From: Sphaerulina vaccinii
Lineage: Eukaryota; Ascomycota; Dothideomycetes; Mycosphaerellales; Mycosphaerellaceae
Length of the DNA stretch: 64,000 bases
Direction: 5' to 3'
NCBI GenBank assembly: GCA_022570795.1
Contig: JAKUDP010000002.1
Coordinates: 2,356,001 to 2,420,000 of the forward strand
Below are positions 1-9,249 of this stretch, in pieces (the stretch's first letter is position 1; each line of letters opens with the position of its first letter). The position numbers and the translations under genes are program-made. The notes below the pieces were generated by a model. It was not told the DNA's origin, made no database searches, and was given only the letters and a program-made list of their open reading frames with translations.

Positions 1-124
1 TGGTGAACCGCAAAATTTGGCCTGTGATATTTTGTTCTAGACAATATGCTTTCATGTCATACTACAAGTCTACCACGCTCAACCGCTGATCACCTCATGT
101 AACGAAGACTTCTTGGTCTCGGCC

Positions 125-1157
125 TCAAAATCTGTCTCTCTGCTTCGCCCGGTACACCGTGAAGCCAACATAGCCTCCACCAAGCACAAGTCCAAACATC
201 AAGAACTTGAAGAAGAACCAGCCCCAGCCGCCACCGCCTCCACTGACGGAGCTCTTCGTCCCCTTGCCCTTCGTGTTGCGGCTGTACTCTTTGCTTCCGG
301 AAGATGGTGGATGCTGCCCTGTAGGCGAGTACAAGTTCTTCGTTTCCACCTTGATGATATCGTGGTTGTCTGAAAGCTCTCCTGTCTCCGAGCTGAAGCC
401 CAAGTATGTCACGGTTGGCAGCTTCACGTCTGCAACCTCAAAGCATGTTGTCCACTCGTCCTCCTTCTTGTACATCAGTTCCACCTTCAGACCCTTGTCC
501 GCAAAGTACCTGATCTTGGCCTTGGTAGGGAATTCGGGATTTCTCAGCCCTCTCGCGGAGCATCCTGCCAGTTCGTTCGCTTTTCCGTCATTCTGCTGGT
601 CGTATGTTGTTTGTCCATCTCCAAGCATTGCCATCACATATGGGAAGACCACGCCTGGGCGGTTGTTCTTATACGTGTCGAAGAAGATGCCGAGTCCCTC
701 GAATCGATCTTTCATGCCGAATACTGTTCCCATCTCTGCGCGCTCTTTCGTGATCCACAACGCCATGCCATCTCCAAACAGACTTCCCGTGCCATGAATT
801 CTGAATTCGAGCTCGATCTCCCAGTTGTTGGCTGTAAGAGGTACACGACTGTAAAGCCAGCCCGCTTGCGAGGGCTGGTTGGCTGTTATGCGAATGTATT
901 GGTCTGCGCGGACTACTGTGCTACCGCCAAAGTCCCACCAGCGAGACTGCATGTCGGAGTCGAGGTATGGCTAACGGAAAGTCAGCTGAAGTGAACATGG
1001 CCTAGTCTTTGGTATATGTTCATACTGTCTGTAAGCTATGCGTCCGCAGCGGTATACTCTTGATATCGGACTCATCGTCGGGGTTCAGCGCTCCAGTGAA
1101 GCCAGTCCATGCTGCCAGCAGTATGGAGGCCACTTTCGTGAAGCTGGAAATGGCCAT
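125..1157 (-). CDS. L-type (legume-like) lectin cargo receptor, Emp46/47-VIP36 family
   Basis: Two exons on the minus strand: 1157-1026 and 970-125, with a 55-bp intron (GTATGA...TTAG). The spliced protein is 325 aa. Residues 1-23 form a signal peptide. The mature start carries the family signature LRTHSLQTPYLDSD followed by RWWDFGG, which spans the splice junction and confirms the intron. The beta-sandwich lectin domain covers about residues 30-260 and includes the segment DGMALW. A low-complexity Ser/Gly linker precedes one membrane span near residues 293-316 and a short basic cytosolic tail (RAKQRDRF). Proteins of this family bind high-mannose glycoproteins and cycle between ER and Golgi as export receptors. 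No KKXX retrieval motif ends the tail, so retrieval must differ from ERGIC-53. Family assignment is firm; which paralogue it is cannot be decided. Confidence 0.88.
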
Positions 1158-1450
1158 AATGGGCGGTCTGTGGCTGGGTTGTCATGCGCTGTGTGCTTGT
1201 AAATAGAACAGCTTCAAGGAGGTCCAGCTGCAAGAAAGAAAACAAGCAAGGTCAGTGGTCGTGTAGATGAATTGTAGTCTAGTCAAGAGCATTGGAAACA
1301 GTACTTCCAGAACAGCTGTCGAGAAGCGGGTCTTCCACGCTTGACAAGGGTCCGAAGTCTATTTTGCCAAGCACCTGCCTTCAACTTTTGCATGTGAAGC
1401 ACGCGACATCATGCATTCTTCTCACCTCACTCTTTCATCGACATAGCAGG
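1158..1450. promoter_or_regulatory. Shared divergent promoter, lectin / t6A dehydratase
   Basis: A 293-bp interval separates the start codons of the minus-strand lectin and the plus-strand E1-like gene. It must hold both 5' untranslated regions and both promoters. I see no clear TATA box or obvious motif. Confidence 0.5.
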
Positions 1451-3018
1451 ATGTCATCATGGCTGTCAAATATCGCCGGGTCGCATCGAGTGCAGCTTGG
1501 CGTTACTGCAGTACTATCAGGAGCCCTTGCTGCCAGCGCTGTGATCGGTCTGCAAGAAGCAAAGAGACGGTATGATGTACACGATCTCAAGGATACGATA
1601 CCGGATCTGAAGTCGCCACACCAGGTTGGCAGAGTAAGTGACCACACGTGGTAGCAAGAGCAGAATGCTGACTGACTTGAAGCTAGATTAATGATATTGG
1701 AGGCGCTGAGCCAGAGCACAGCCAAGAGAATAGGGATGACGAAAGAAGTGCAGCTCTCGCCCGAAGAGCGAGGCTAGGAGACTACGATGAGGCTCTGATC
1801 CTCGAACAGCTTGCAAGAAATCGTGTCTTCCTGACAGATGATGGGCTCAGGAAACTCCGCAAAGCATTTGTGATTGTGGTGGGTTGTGGTGGCGTCGGCT
1901 CACATGCAGCAGCAGCTCTTGCTCGCTCTGGCTGTGGCAGGCTAAGACTGATCGACTTTGACCAAGTCACGCTGAGCTCACTCAACCGCCATGCAGTTGC
2001 AACTCTCGCTGATGTAGGAACGCCGAAAGTCAAGTGCTTGCAAAGGCGACTGGAGCAAATTGTACCCTGGACGCACTTCGATTGCCGGAATGAGCTGTTT
2101 AGCGAAGGTGTTGCAGAGAAGCAACTTTGTCCTTGGGAAGATGGTCAAACACCGACTTATGTGATCGATGCAATCGACAACATCGACTCAAAGGTGGCAC
2201 TTCTGCATTACTGCAAGACCAATGGCCTACCAGTGATCTCATCGATGGGCGCAGGATGTAAGTCGGATCCGACGAGGGTCTTCATTGGCGATATATCCAT
2301 GTCAACAGACGACGCCCTGGCTGGCAGCACAAGACGAAAGCTTCGAAAGCGTGGCACCAAGGATGGCATTCCTGTTGTCTTCTCGTCGGAAAAGACTGGA
2401 CCAGGAAAGGCACAGCTATTACCTCTACCAGAGGAGGAGTTCCAGAAAGGATCTGTGTGCGAGCTTGGTGTGTTGCCAGACTTTCGCGTGCGGATACTAC
2501 CAGTGCTTGGGACGATGCCAGCAGTATTCGGTCTCTGTGTCGCTAATCATGTTATGCTGGAGATCTCTGGCTACCCGCATGACTATCTTCCGAACAAGTT
2601 ACGGGAGAAGATGTACGAAGGCATCATGGGCCAAGTGCAAGGACTCGAAGAGAAGATAGCAAGACATCAAGGCATCGATCCTATTGGACTGCGGCTGCCC
2701 ATTACATCTGATGATGTAGGTTATCTGGTCGAGGAGGTTTATCATGGACGGAGTGCGATTTCTGGGCTTTCTGCTAGGCTGGCCTTGACTCGATGGCGCA
2801 GACCGCAAGGTACTTGGATCGACACGAGTACGCCCGGACAGAGAGCTGATGTGCTGAAGCTGGAAGAGCTGGTCTGCATGACCAAGGACGAGGTGCAGAA
2901 GCATGAGCAGTTAGTCATGAAGGAGGGCAAGACTCCCGAGGAGGTGTATGATGAAGCCGTCGTGAAGTTGGTCAAAACGCGCGTAGAAGAGGAGCGACGT
3001 ATAGCGCATCGTCGGTAG
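1451..3018 (+). CDS. tRNA threonylcarbamoyladenosine dehydratase (E1-like, Tcd family)
   Basis: Exons 1451-1633 and 1687-3018 with a 53-bp intron (GTAAGT...TAG) give 504 aa. The start MSSWLSNIAG is chosen because a hydrophobic stretch (about residues 15-34, GVTAVLSGALAASAVIGL) follows at once, as in the fungal mitochondrial outer-membrane Tcd proteins; an in-frame ATG at 1292 would add 53 unlikely residues. The Rossmann nucleotide-binding loop VGCGGVGSHA lies near residue 125, followed by DFDQVTLSSLNRHAVA and the DAIDNID segment, all typical of the ThiF/MoeB/E1 superfamily. The family uses ATP to cyclise t6A37 of ANN-decoding tRNAs to ct6A. The long C-terminal extension is rich in charged helices. 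Paralogue (Tcd1 or Tcd2) is not resolved. Confidence 0.88.
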
Positions 3019-3385
3019 GTTCGAACGACCCCACAGGACTTCGACAAGGCCATCGAGTGAGGTACATTCCCTTAACAAAGAGGTCTTCTCTGCTGACTGC
3101 TGGCTCTGGCGATCTGGTCTGTCGGTGCTTTGAATGGCATGGTATCTCTGGCGCAGAGGAAGTCTGGCTGATTCTGTGCCCTTAAGCTAGGGCGATAATG
3201 CAGGCTTCCGAAGTGCTCTCCACTCTCCTGTTTGCACACGCTCCGTGCAGACTTGGCACCAATTCAACTCTTCTGATCTTGCCTTTCCCATCCGAAACGC
3301 AAACACTTCGCCAACACTCCACCTCAAGATCGTCCTTGTTGCTGCTGACAACATTCACTGCTACCAGACTGTCACCTTGGAGATA

Positions 3386-4265
3386 ATGTCTCCTATGGAG
3401 CGTTACCTCGAGTGAGTTTTCACACACCACGCCATTGTCATTTCGACCCTACTGATATTATGACAGGAGGCTCGCATCAGAGAAGGTTGCAGTTCACGTC
3501 GGGTCTGGCGACGGGCTGCAGGAGTTGTCTGTCCCAGAAGCCGTACTTCGTGTATGCCGGTGGTTCGACAATGCCCTCAAATCTGAGACTTTCCTCGAAG
3601 GCCAAGCCAAGTTGATCAATTTGCCAGAGGACCATGCCACAATCTTCGAGCAGTTTGTCTTCTTCTTCCATACAGGACATCTGGAGTTCGAGCATGTTCA
3701 GAAACAATATCCGGGCTTCGCTGAGAAGACAAGCGATCAACTCATGGACTGCTTTCGTCTCTGGATTTTCGGAGACAAGTACATCATACCAAGTCTCCAG
3801 AATAGTGTCATGCTCCGGATTGCCGCCATACTTCGCCAACTCGATATCAAAGCTAAGATCACCTACGAAAGACTGGCCGACTGCTTCGAGATCTGTGAGA
3901 ACCATCCTTTGCTGCGAGCAATGATTACAGACTTGTTCGTGGATTGCATGGAATGTGAAGGCGACAAGTTCGACAGTCGTGAGATACCATCACGGCTCAT
4001 GCAACTCCCACACTTCCTGATAGGCATTCATGCCTCTGAGAAGACACTCCACGAGACTCCAACAGGCGAGTTCCCGTTATGGCTGAAGTCACGCAAGAAC
4101 AGCGCAATCTATTGGGTCGGAGCAAAGGCGAACGCGTATAACGATCCCACAAGGGCTGCATACTCACATGAATGGATGAACGAGAGATACCGTTGCGATG
4201 AGTGTGGATACTACTGCACCACCACATATGATAAGCAAAATAACAGCCCGATTTCCCATGTTTGA
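3386..4265 (+). CDS. BTB/POZ domain protein
   Basis: A tiny first exon (3386-3411, MSPMERYLE with a split Glu codon) is joined over a 55-bp intron (GTGAGT...ACAG) to 3467-4265, giving 274 aa. The BTB core is visible as the segment RWFDNALKS, then INLPEDHATIFEQFVFFFHTG at about residues 60-80, and the later DKYIIPSLQN helix. Fungal proteins of this kind are presumed substrate adaptors for Cullin-3 ubiquitin ligases, though most are uncharacterised. The C-terminus begins a possible zinc site (YRCDECGYYC) and then stops; a further Cys-rich stretch in another frame lies 100 bp downstream (see 4365-4466), so the last exon may be incomplete in this model. Confidence 0.72.
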
Positions 4266-4364
4266 CAACATCTCACGATGACGGAGGCCACCAAGGCAAC
4301 GAATTAACATACAGCCCCCGTTGAGAACCTTTCACCACTTTCAGAGGCACTCACTGACCCCGAC

Positions 4365-4466
4365 ATGTTACCTCTAGGAATCTGTAAGAAGTGTCGCAAC
4401 AAGAAGTCATGCACATGCAAGGGCAAACCAGAGTGGGTGCTGATCTGTGTTCATTGCGATCACTAG
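4365..4466 (+). other. Cys-rich reading frame, possible last exon of the BTB gene
   Basis: A 33-codon frame reads CKKC, then CTC, then CVHC near its end, a spacing that looks like the second half of a zinc-binding module. The same frame is open upstream from about 4305. The BTB protein just upstream ends with CDEC-GYYC, so both halves may belong together. I could not find an intron with matching phase: the only nearby GT (4260) would join in the wrong phase. It could be a decayed tail, an exon joined by an unusual splice site, or chance. Confidence 0.35.
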
Positions 4467-4633
4467 AGGGCAATGACAACTGCTCTGGAGCAGAGCAATG
4501 TAACAATACAGGCCTGGTCCGTGGTCGACTTGATCAAGTACCCACATCCACCGAGTGAGCACTATATACAAGCCCGCTGCCTCCGTAAACATAACCTATT
4601 CCAGCCTTCAACCCACAATGCTCCAGATATGCC

Positions 4634-5534
4634 TCATCTCCCTTCATATTCATATACCCATCTCGTCTCAGCTCTCCTCCCATTCCCATGCCCATTCCCA
4701 ATAACAACAGAATCCATCCCATTTCCCCTCTCATCTTTGTTGGATAAATCAAAAGTAAGAACCCTCCTAACCAATCTCCCCCTCTCCATATACCAAACCT
4801 GTCGAGTCCTCCATTCACCCCTCTCACACAAAATCTCAGCTTCAAAAAATTCATCCAATCTTCCTAGCCCTTCAGTGAGATACCCATCACCATTCCCATC
4901 CCTTCCATTCCCGCCCTCATCTGCTAGTGTCGAGCCTTTCACCCATCGACATCGGCCCCTCGTACTCAACATATCCCCTCCACCTCCATATCCCAAATGA
5001 TCCTCCATATTACTGATGTAGAATATATTCTCTACCCAGTCAGACCAGCGGCCTACAGTTTGTGGAGGATACCATCTTTCTGTTGTCGGAGGTAAGACAT
5101 AAGCGAACTGTGGGTTGGAGGATAGTGTTTGTGTCCGAATATATATCTGACTTGGATAATGTGATTGAGTTATTGAGAGGCGGATCGGGGAGGTCAGGAG
5201 GCTCTTGCGGGTTTGGGAGGAGTAGCCTGTATTTCCACACGATTAGTAAACACAAGGATGTCGAGGACGCGGGAGGGTGTGAGTGACCTTGTATCTGCAA
5301 TGCAGCTGGGACGCCTACAGAGAGACTTTTGGACATTGACCATGTTCCGGAGAGGTCTCGAAGGTTCTTGTTGTTTTTCAAATATGTTGGAGATGGTATG
5401 CGAGGATCGTCAGAGGTGAGTGATGTTATCGAACCGAGTCGAGAGGAATGATGACTTCTGAAGCTGATCGCATCCCAACCTGGTGTGGAGATCGAAGGTG
5501 GTATTGTTGGGCTTTCGCTATAGTAGTCGCCCAT
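4634..5534 (-). CDS. Lipocalin-like fungal protein
   Basis: Exons 5534-5288 and 5226-4634 flank a 61-bp intron, giving 279 aa. The first exon carries LRDLSGTWSMSKSLS and ends in LQIQG; the second opens with YSSQTRKSLL. Together they match the N-terminal pattern (L-G-W...LS....LQG...R) of an uncharacterised fungal family with a lipocalin-like fold. A later segment, TERWYP...RWSDW followed by a Gly-rich stretch and RCRWVKG, fits the central part of that family. The C-terminal third is unusually rich in Gly, Asn and Asp. Role and ligand are unknown. The intron donor (GTCACT) is weak, but the frame and family pattern support it. Cytosolic location is likely, as no signal peptide is seen. Confidence 0.55.
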
Positions 5535-6096
5535 GTTGGAAATGTATCTTATGATACCGGTGTGTGGTCTGCTGTGTGCGTGAGATTTGTGAAGGTCAGT
5601 GTTTCAGGATATCGAGACAACAGGTGATGAAGGAAAGAGGAAGAATAGCGGTGTATGGCCTGAGCATACCCAACACCATTCGCTTAGCCATCGTGAGTAT
5701 AATGGAGTGATTCTGCAGTCTGTCTGCTCGCTAATGTGCCGTCGCGTTGAAGCTCATGGATAGCGTGTATCGCAGGGTCGCGAGATCGCGTCATGAGAGA
5801 GATCTGCCGAGACTTTTAGGGCCCGATCTTGCTGCTGGACGATTTGACAGCCGCATCGTTCGTGCATAAGGCTGATCTGGGATCTCGCTCCGTTGGTGTA
5901 GCACCGAGTGCATGGTTTGAGTTCGATCTGTGTGTTCTGCCGAGGACCCTTGTGCGTGGTTTGGGTTTCGGCACATGCACATGCAGTTCGCGTGCAGCAA
6001 GCATGATGCCTTTTCAGCACGCTAGTCTCTCGTCTGAAGCGAAGCACCGCGATATTTTCTCCACATCTTCACTTCTTCCGGTGCTCGGAACGTCTT
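5535..6096. other. Intergenic: lipocalin-like promoter and HAT1 3' region
   Basis: The 562 bp between two tandem minus-strand genes hold the 3' region of HAT1 and the promoter of the lipocalin-like gene. Short reading frames occur on both strands but none has splice support or a recognisable product. Confidence 0.5.
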
Positions 6097-7656
6097 TCAA
6101 CCTGATATTCGTACCTTCTTCTTGTGTCCATTTGTATCACCGTTTTGCGGCGAATCTCCATCCTCCATATCCTCATCTTCATCGTCAACCACAGTCCGTC
6201 GCTTACGCTTAGCAGCACCAGGTTTTGCTGCCGTATCGTCGCTGGTCTCGATCTCTCCAGCTGCAATAGCCTTCTCTCGCTCCTCGACCTTCGCGATCGT
6301 CTCCAGGAACTGATGTTGCACACTTTCCAATGCAGACTCTAGTGCCGCTACCCTCTCCTCATGCTCGACCTGTCCCAGCTGATCCTTGTTGAAGATGTAC
6401 AATCGATGCTTGGCATATAGCCGCCAAAGATAGTATGCTTTGTCGTACTCACTGGCGGCTTTCATCTTCTTCGTTATGCGACTCTTCGATCGATGCTGAT
6501 GTGGGATGTGCGAGAGCGTGTGCATTTCGACCAGTCTATCGAATTGTCGTGGCATGATCTTTGTCCTGGCCATGATGTCCTTCCGTACAGCAGCAGGTAC
6601 TATCAGCTCCACAGGAATGTTAGCCTTTGGCTCGATCTTGTCCGCTGGCAGATCAGTAATGATGCGCAGGTCTGCGAATTCCGGGATCTCAGCGCGCAAG
6701 CGAAGCAAGTCGCAGAAGTCTCGCAGATCATCGAATCTCTCGTTCGGATCCTCGACTGTGAACTCGCGAACAGTCTCTGCGGCTGTGAGGTGCCTGAACA
6801 TGGTGTTGTACAGCTCCTGACCGTGTCCAGCACCGTGCCAGGGAGGAAGCATGAGAAATTGTGATAGACGCTCGCGAGATGGCAGTTCCAGAGGCTCGAC
6901 ATCTGGCTCCTGTGCAAGCTGATTTGTAGGTCCGTCCACACTAAGGAAAGCATCCAGAGCTTGTGAGGTGGGCGAGAATGGGTCAAACTGGACCGCCTTC
7001 TTGCGCTCCGGGAAAGTGAAGTTGCGATATGACGTGCCAAAGCCAGCCAAGGCATATGTGGTAGCGTTGCTGACCTCGTAGACCAAGAAGATCTTCCATC
7101 TGGCTGCAGTCCAGTCTTGCTCCAGCTCGAGTGTGCTGCCTCCATCGATAAACATGGGCACCAGAATCTGCATATTCTCTAGAATCCTCCTCGCCGACTT
7201 GTCAGCCAGACTGGCGCAATATGTCTCGTAGCTCTTTCCATTTCTGGTGTAGGAGTGTATCTTCTCGCCTGGTGGCTTGAACTGCCCAACTTTCACAAGC
7301 AATGCCTTCTCGAAAGCTTTGTCGGGTAAAAAGCCTCTCAGAGCCTCTTCGATATCTGTGGGCTTCACCTCGCCTTGAGTAGGGAACTTCTTCTCGTATG
7401 TGATGTTCAGCTTCGGTGCGAGGTCGTCTGCCATAAAAGACAATGTGATGTTCAGATCTTGGTAGCCAAAGATGGCTTCTTCGTTGCCGAACATCGCATA
7501 CGTGAACTCGGGTTGGAAGGACTCGACGACTTCGCCATTCCGTCGCGTGAGCTGGATTGTGAAGCACTCGTTGCTGTTGCTGGACCACTCGTTGACTTGT
7601 TCTTGTATTCTCTCCGTAAGCTCGTCGTCGTCCTCCATTTCGACCGAGTGCGCCAT
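6097..7656 (-). CDS. HAT1: Histone acetyltransferase type B catalytic subunit
   Basis: One uninterrupted exon encodes 519 aa from MAHSVEMEDDDELTER; an in-frame upstream ATG at 7818 would add 54 residues without family support. The N-terminal Hat1 domain, the acetyl-CoA loop LPPWHGAGHG (about residue 287) and the segment VEDPNERFDDLRD, which contains the catalytic acidic residue of the family, are all present. The C-terminal tail has an acidic/basic patch KRKRR plus DDEDEDMED, probably for nuclear import and histone contact. HAT1 acetylates newly made histone H4 at Lys5 and Lys12 in a complex with a WD40 subunit (Hat2), in cytoplasm and nucleus. In the acetyl-CoA loop the usual Gln/Arg before xxGxG is His here. 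The gene is divergent from the ZIP transporter. Confidence 0.93.
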   Translation of the reverse strand: MAHSVEMEDDDELTERIQEQVNEWSSNSNECFTIQLTRRNGEVVESFQPEFTYAMFGNEEAIFGYQDLNITLSFMADDLAPKLNITYEKKFPTQGEVKPTDIEEALRGFLPDKAFEKALLVKVGQFKPPGEKIHSYTRNGKSYETYCASLADKSARRILENMQILVPMFIDGGSTLELEQDWTAARWKIFLVYEVSNATTYALAGFGTSYRNFTFPERKKAVQFDPFSPTSQALDAFLSVDGPTNQLAQEPDVEPLELPSRERLSQFLMLPPWHGAGHGQELYNTMFRHLTAAETVREFTVEDPNERFDDLRDFCDLLRLRAEIPEFADLRIITDLPADKIEPKANIPVELIVPAAVRKDIMARTKIMPRQFDRLVEMHTLSHIPHQHRSKSRITKKMKAASEYDKAYYLWRLYAKHRLYIFNKDQLGQVEHEERVAALESALESVQHQFLETIAKVEEREKAIAAGEIETSDDTAAKPGAAKRKRRTVVDDEDEDMEDGDSPQNGDTNGHKKKVRISG

Positions 7657-7972
7657 CGTTCCCTGTTCCTGGAGTTGTTGAATTGGTATTGCGAGGCGAT
7701 GCGATAGATGTCGTTGGTGAGAAGAAGAAGCGAAAGTGAGACGCGACTGGTTGGCGCGGATCGATCCTCCTCTCTTCACGCGAGCCGAGCAGCTGAGCTC
7801 TTCTTCACACATTGACACTCACTTTCTACTCTTGTTCAGTCTTTGCTTCTCGTGTTGACTGATTATCTTCCCCTCAAGGCAGCAGTCGAGAATGGCCCAA
7901 TAACAATACCAACCACCATCATACAGAAGACACACGCCATTCACTCCGGCGCATTGGTGGGAACGAGTCAAG
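7657..7972. promoter_or_regulatory. Shared divergent promoter, HAT1 / ZIP transporter
   Basis: The 316 bp between the two start codons must drive both genes. I see no TATA box or recognisable binding-site cluster. Confidence 0.5.
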
Positions 7973-9249
7973 ATGTGGGACGGACTATTGCTTCTGCTCT
8001 TCTTGAGCGCGGTCATGGCCGGCGCGTGAGTCGCATCATACAGTACTTCTGAGTGGACTGGAAGCCATACTATACTGATGCATTGTGAAGCTCCTTCGCT
8101 GCCGGCATCCTCCCACTCTCATTCGCTCTCACACCACGACAATTGCGCCTAATCACAGCACTCGGCACAGGAGTACTAGTAGGAACCGCTCTCATAGTCA
8201 TCATACCAGAAGGAGTGGAAACATTATACGCAGCGAGCGGAACCCATGGCCGCGGCACCAGCAGCCTGCGCATAGCAAGAAGAGACATTGGAGTGACGAT
8301 ATACGGACGACAGGCTCCCGCAGCAGCAGCTTTAGACCTCAATGGACAACATCCAGGCTTCAGGAGCGGTCCAGATGATGGTTTCCAAACAGCTGCCGAA
8401 GCAGAAGGCTCAAATCCACCCTCAATAGACCCAGGCCATGAACCAGGAGTGATAGTCACTCCAACACCTCACAATCCCAACGAAACAGCAGACAGAGAAC
8501 CCCATGCCTGGATAGGAATCTCCCTAATCCTCGGCTTCATCCTCATGTACCTCATCGACACTCTCCCACAACATCTCAACAAATCCTCTCAACCACAAAG
8601 TTTGCAGATCAACCTCAATTCCTTCAGCTTCACCAATGGTCTCCCTCCAGGTGATACTCCAGCAGCAACAACGGAATCGCATACACATGCGTTCAGACCC
8701 AGCTCCACAACAATCGGCCTAGTAATCCACGCAGCAGCAGACGGCATCGCTCTCGGAGCCTCTTCTACTTCAAGCTCCAGCAACCTGAGCTTCATAATCT
8801 TCATAGCTCTAATGATCCACAAAGCTCCCGCAGCTTTCGGTCTGACTTCCGTGCTGCTAAAACAAGGTCTCTCGAAACGCATGGCTCGCACCCACCTTAT
8901 AATCTTCTCAGCCGCTGCACCCGCCGGAGCGATTTTCACATTTCTGGCGATTCATGGTCTAGGATTTGGAGATGGAGCAATGTCAGAATTCTTCACGGGC
9001 TGTTTGTTGTTGTTCTCTGGTGGAACGTTTTTGTATGTTGCTATGCATACCCTATCTGGAAGTGGAGAACACGAGCATCAAGAGGGAGAAGGCGGGATGA
9101 ATGGGTATGCAGGTTTGCCATTGGAAGAAGGATATGGAGGAAGTTCACCTCCTGCGAAGAGAGTGGAAGAGAAGGGTGTCACAGAGACGATGGTCACAGT
9201 GGGAGGGATGCTATTACCGTTGTTGACGCAGTTTGGGCATGTGCATTAG
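7973..9249 (+). CDS. ZIP9/ATX2-type zinc (metal) transporter
   Basis: Exons 7973-8025 and 8091-9249 with a 65-bp intron (GTGAGT...GAAG) give 403 aa. The first exon, MWDGLLLLLFLSAVMAGA, supplies the start of transmembrane helix 1, which continues as SFAAGILPLSFAL. This arrangement and the segment GTGVLVGTALIVIIPEGVETLY match the SLC39A9/Atx2 branch of ZIP transporters. The metal-site helices show HAAADGIALGAS (near residue 231) and HKAPAAFGL (near 260), the conserved His and Asp residues of ZIP helices IV and V. A long soluble loop between helices lies at about residues 60-140. Members of this branch export zinc or manganese from the Golgi lumen to the cytosol; the substrate here is inferred. 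Confidence 0.88.

Noticed and set aside
207..797. 196-codon plus-strand frame
   Set aside because: It is antisense to the L-type lectin, whose family match is clear.
3010..3040. GGTTCGAA resembling a tRNA B box
   Set aside because: It lies across the stop codon of the t6A dehydratase gene and no A box or cloverleaf can be drawn; the same holds for the GGTTCGAAT at about 59306.
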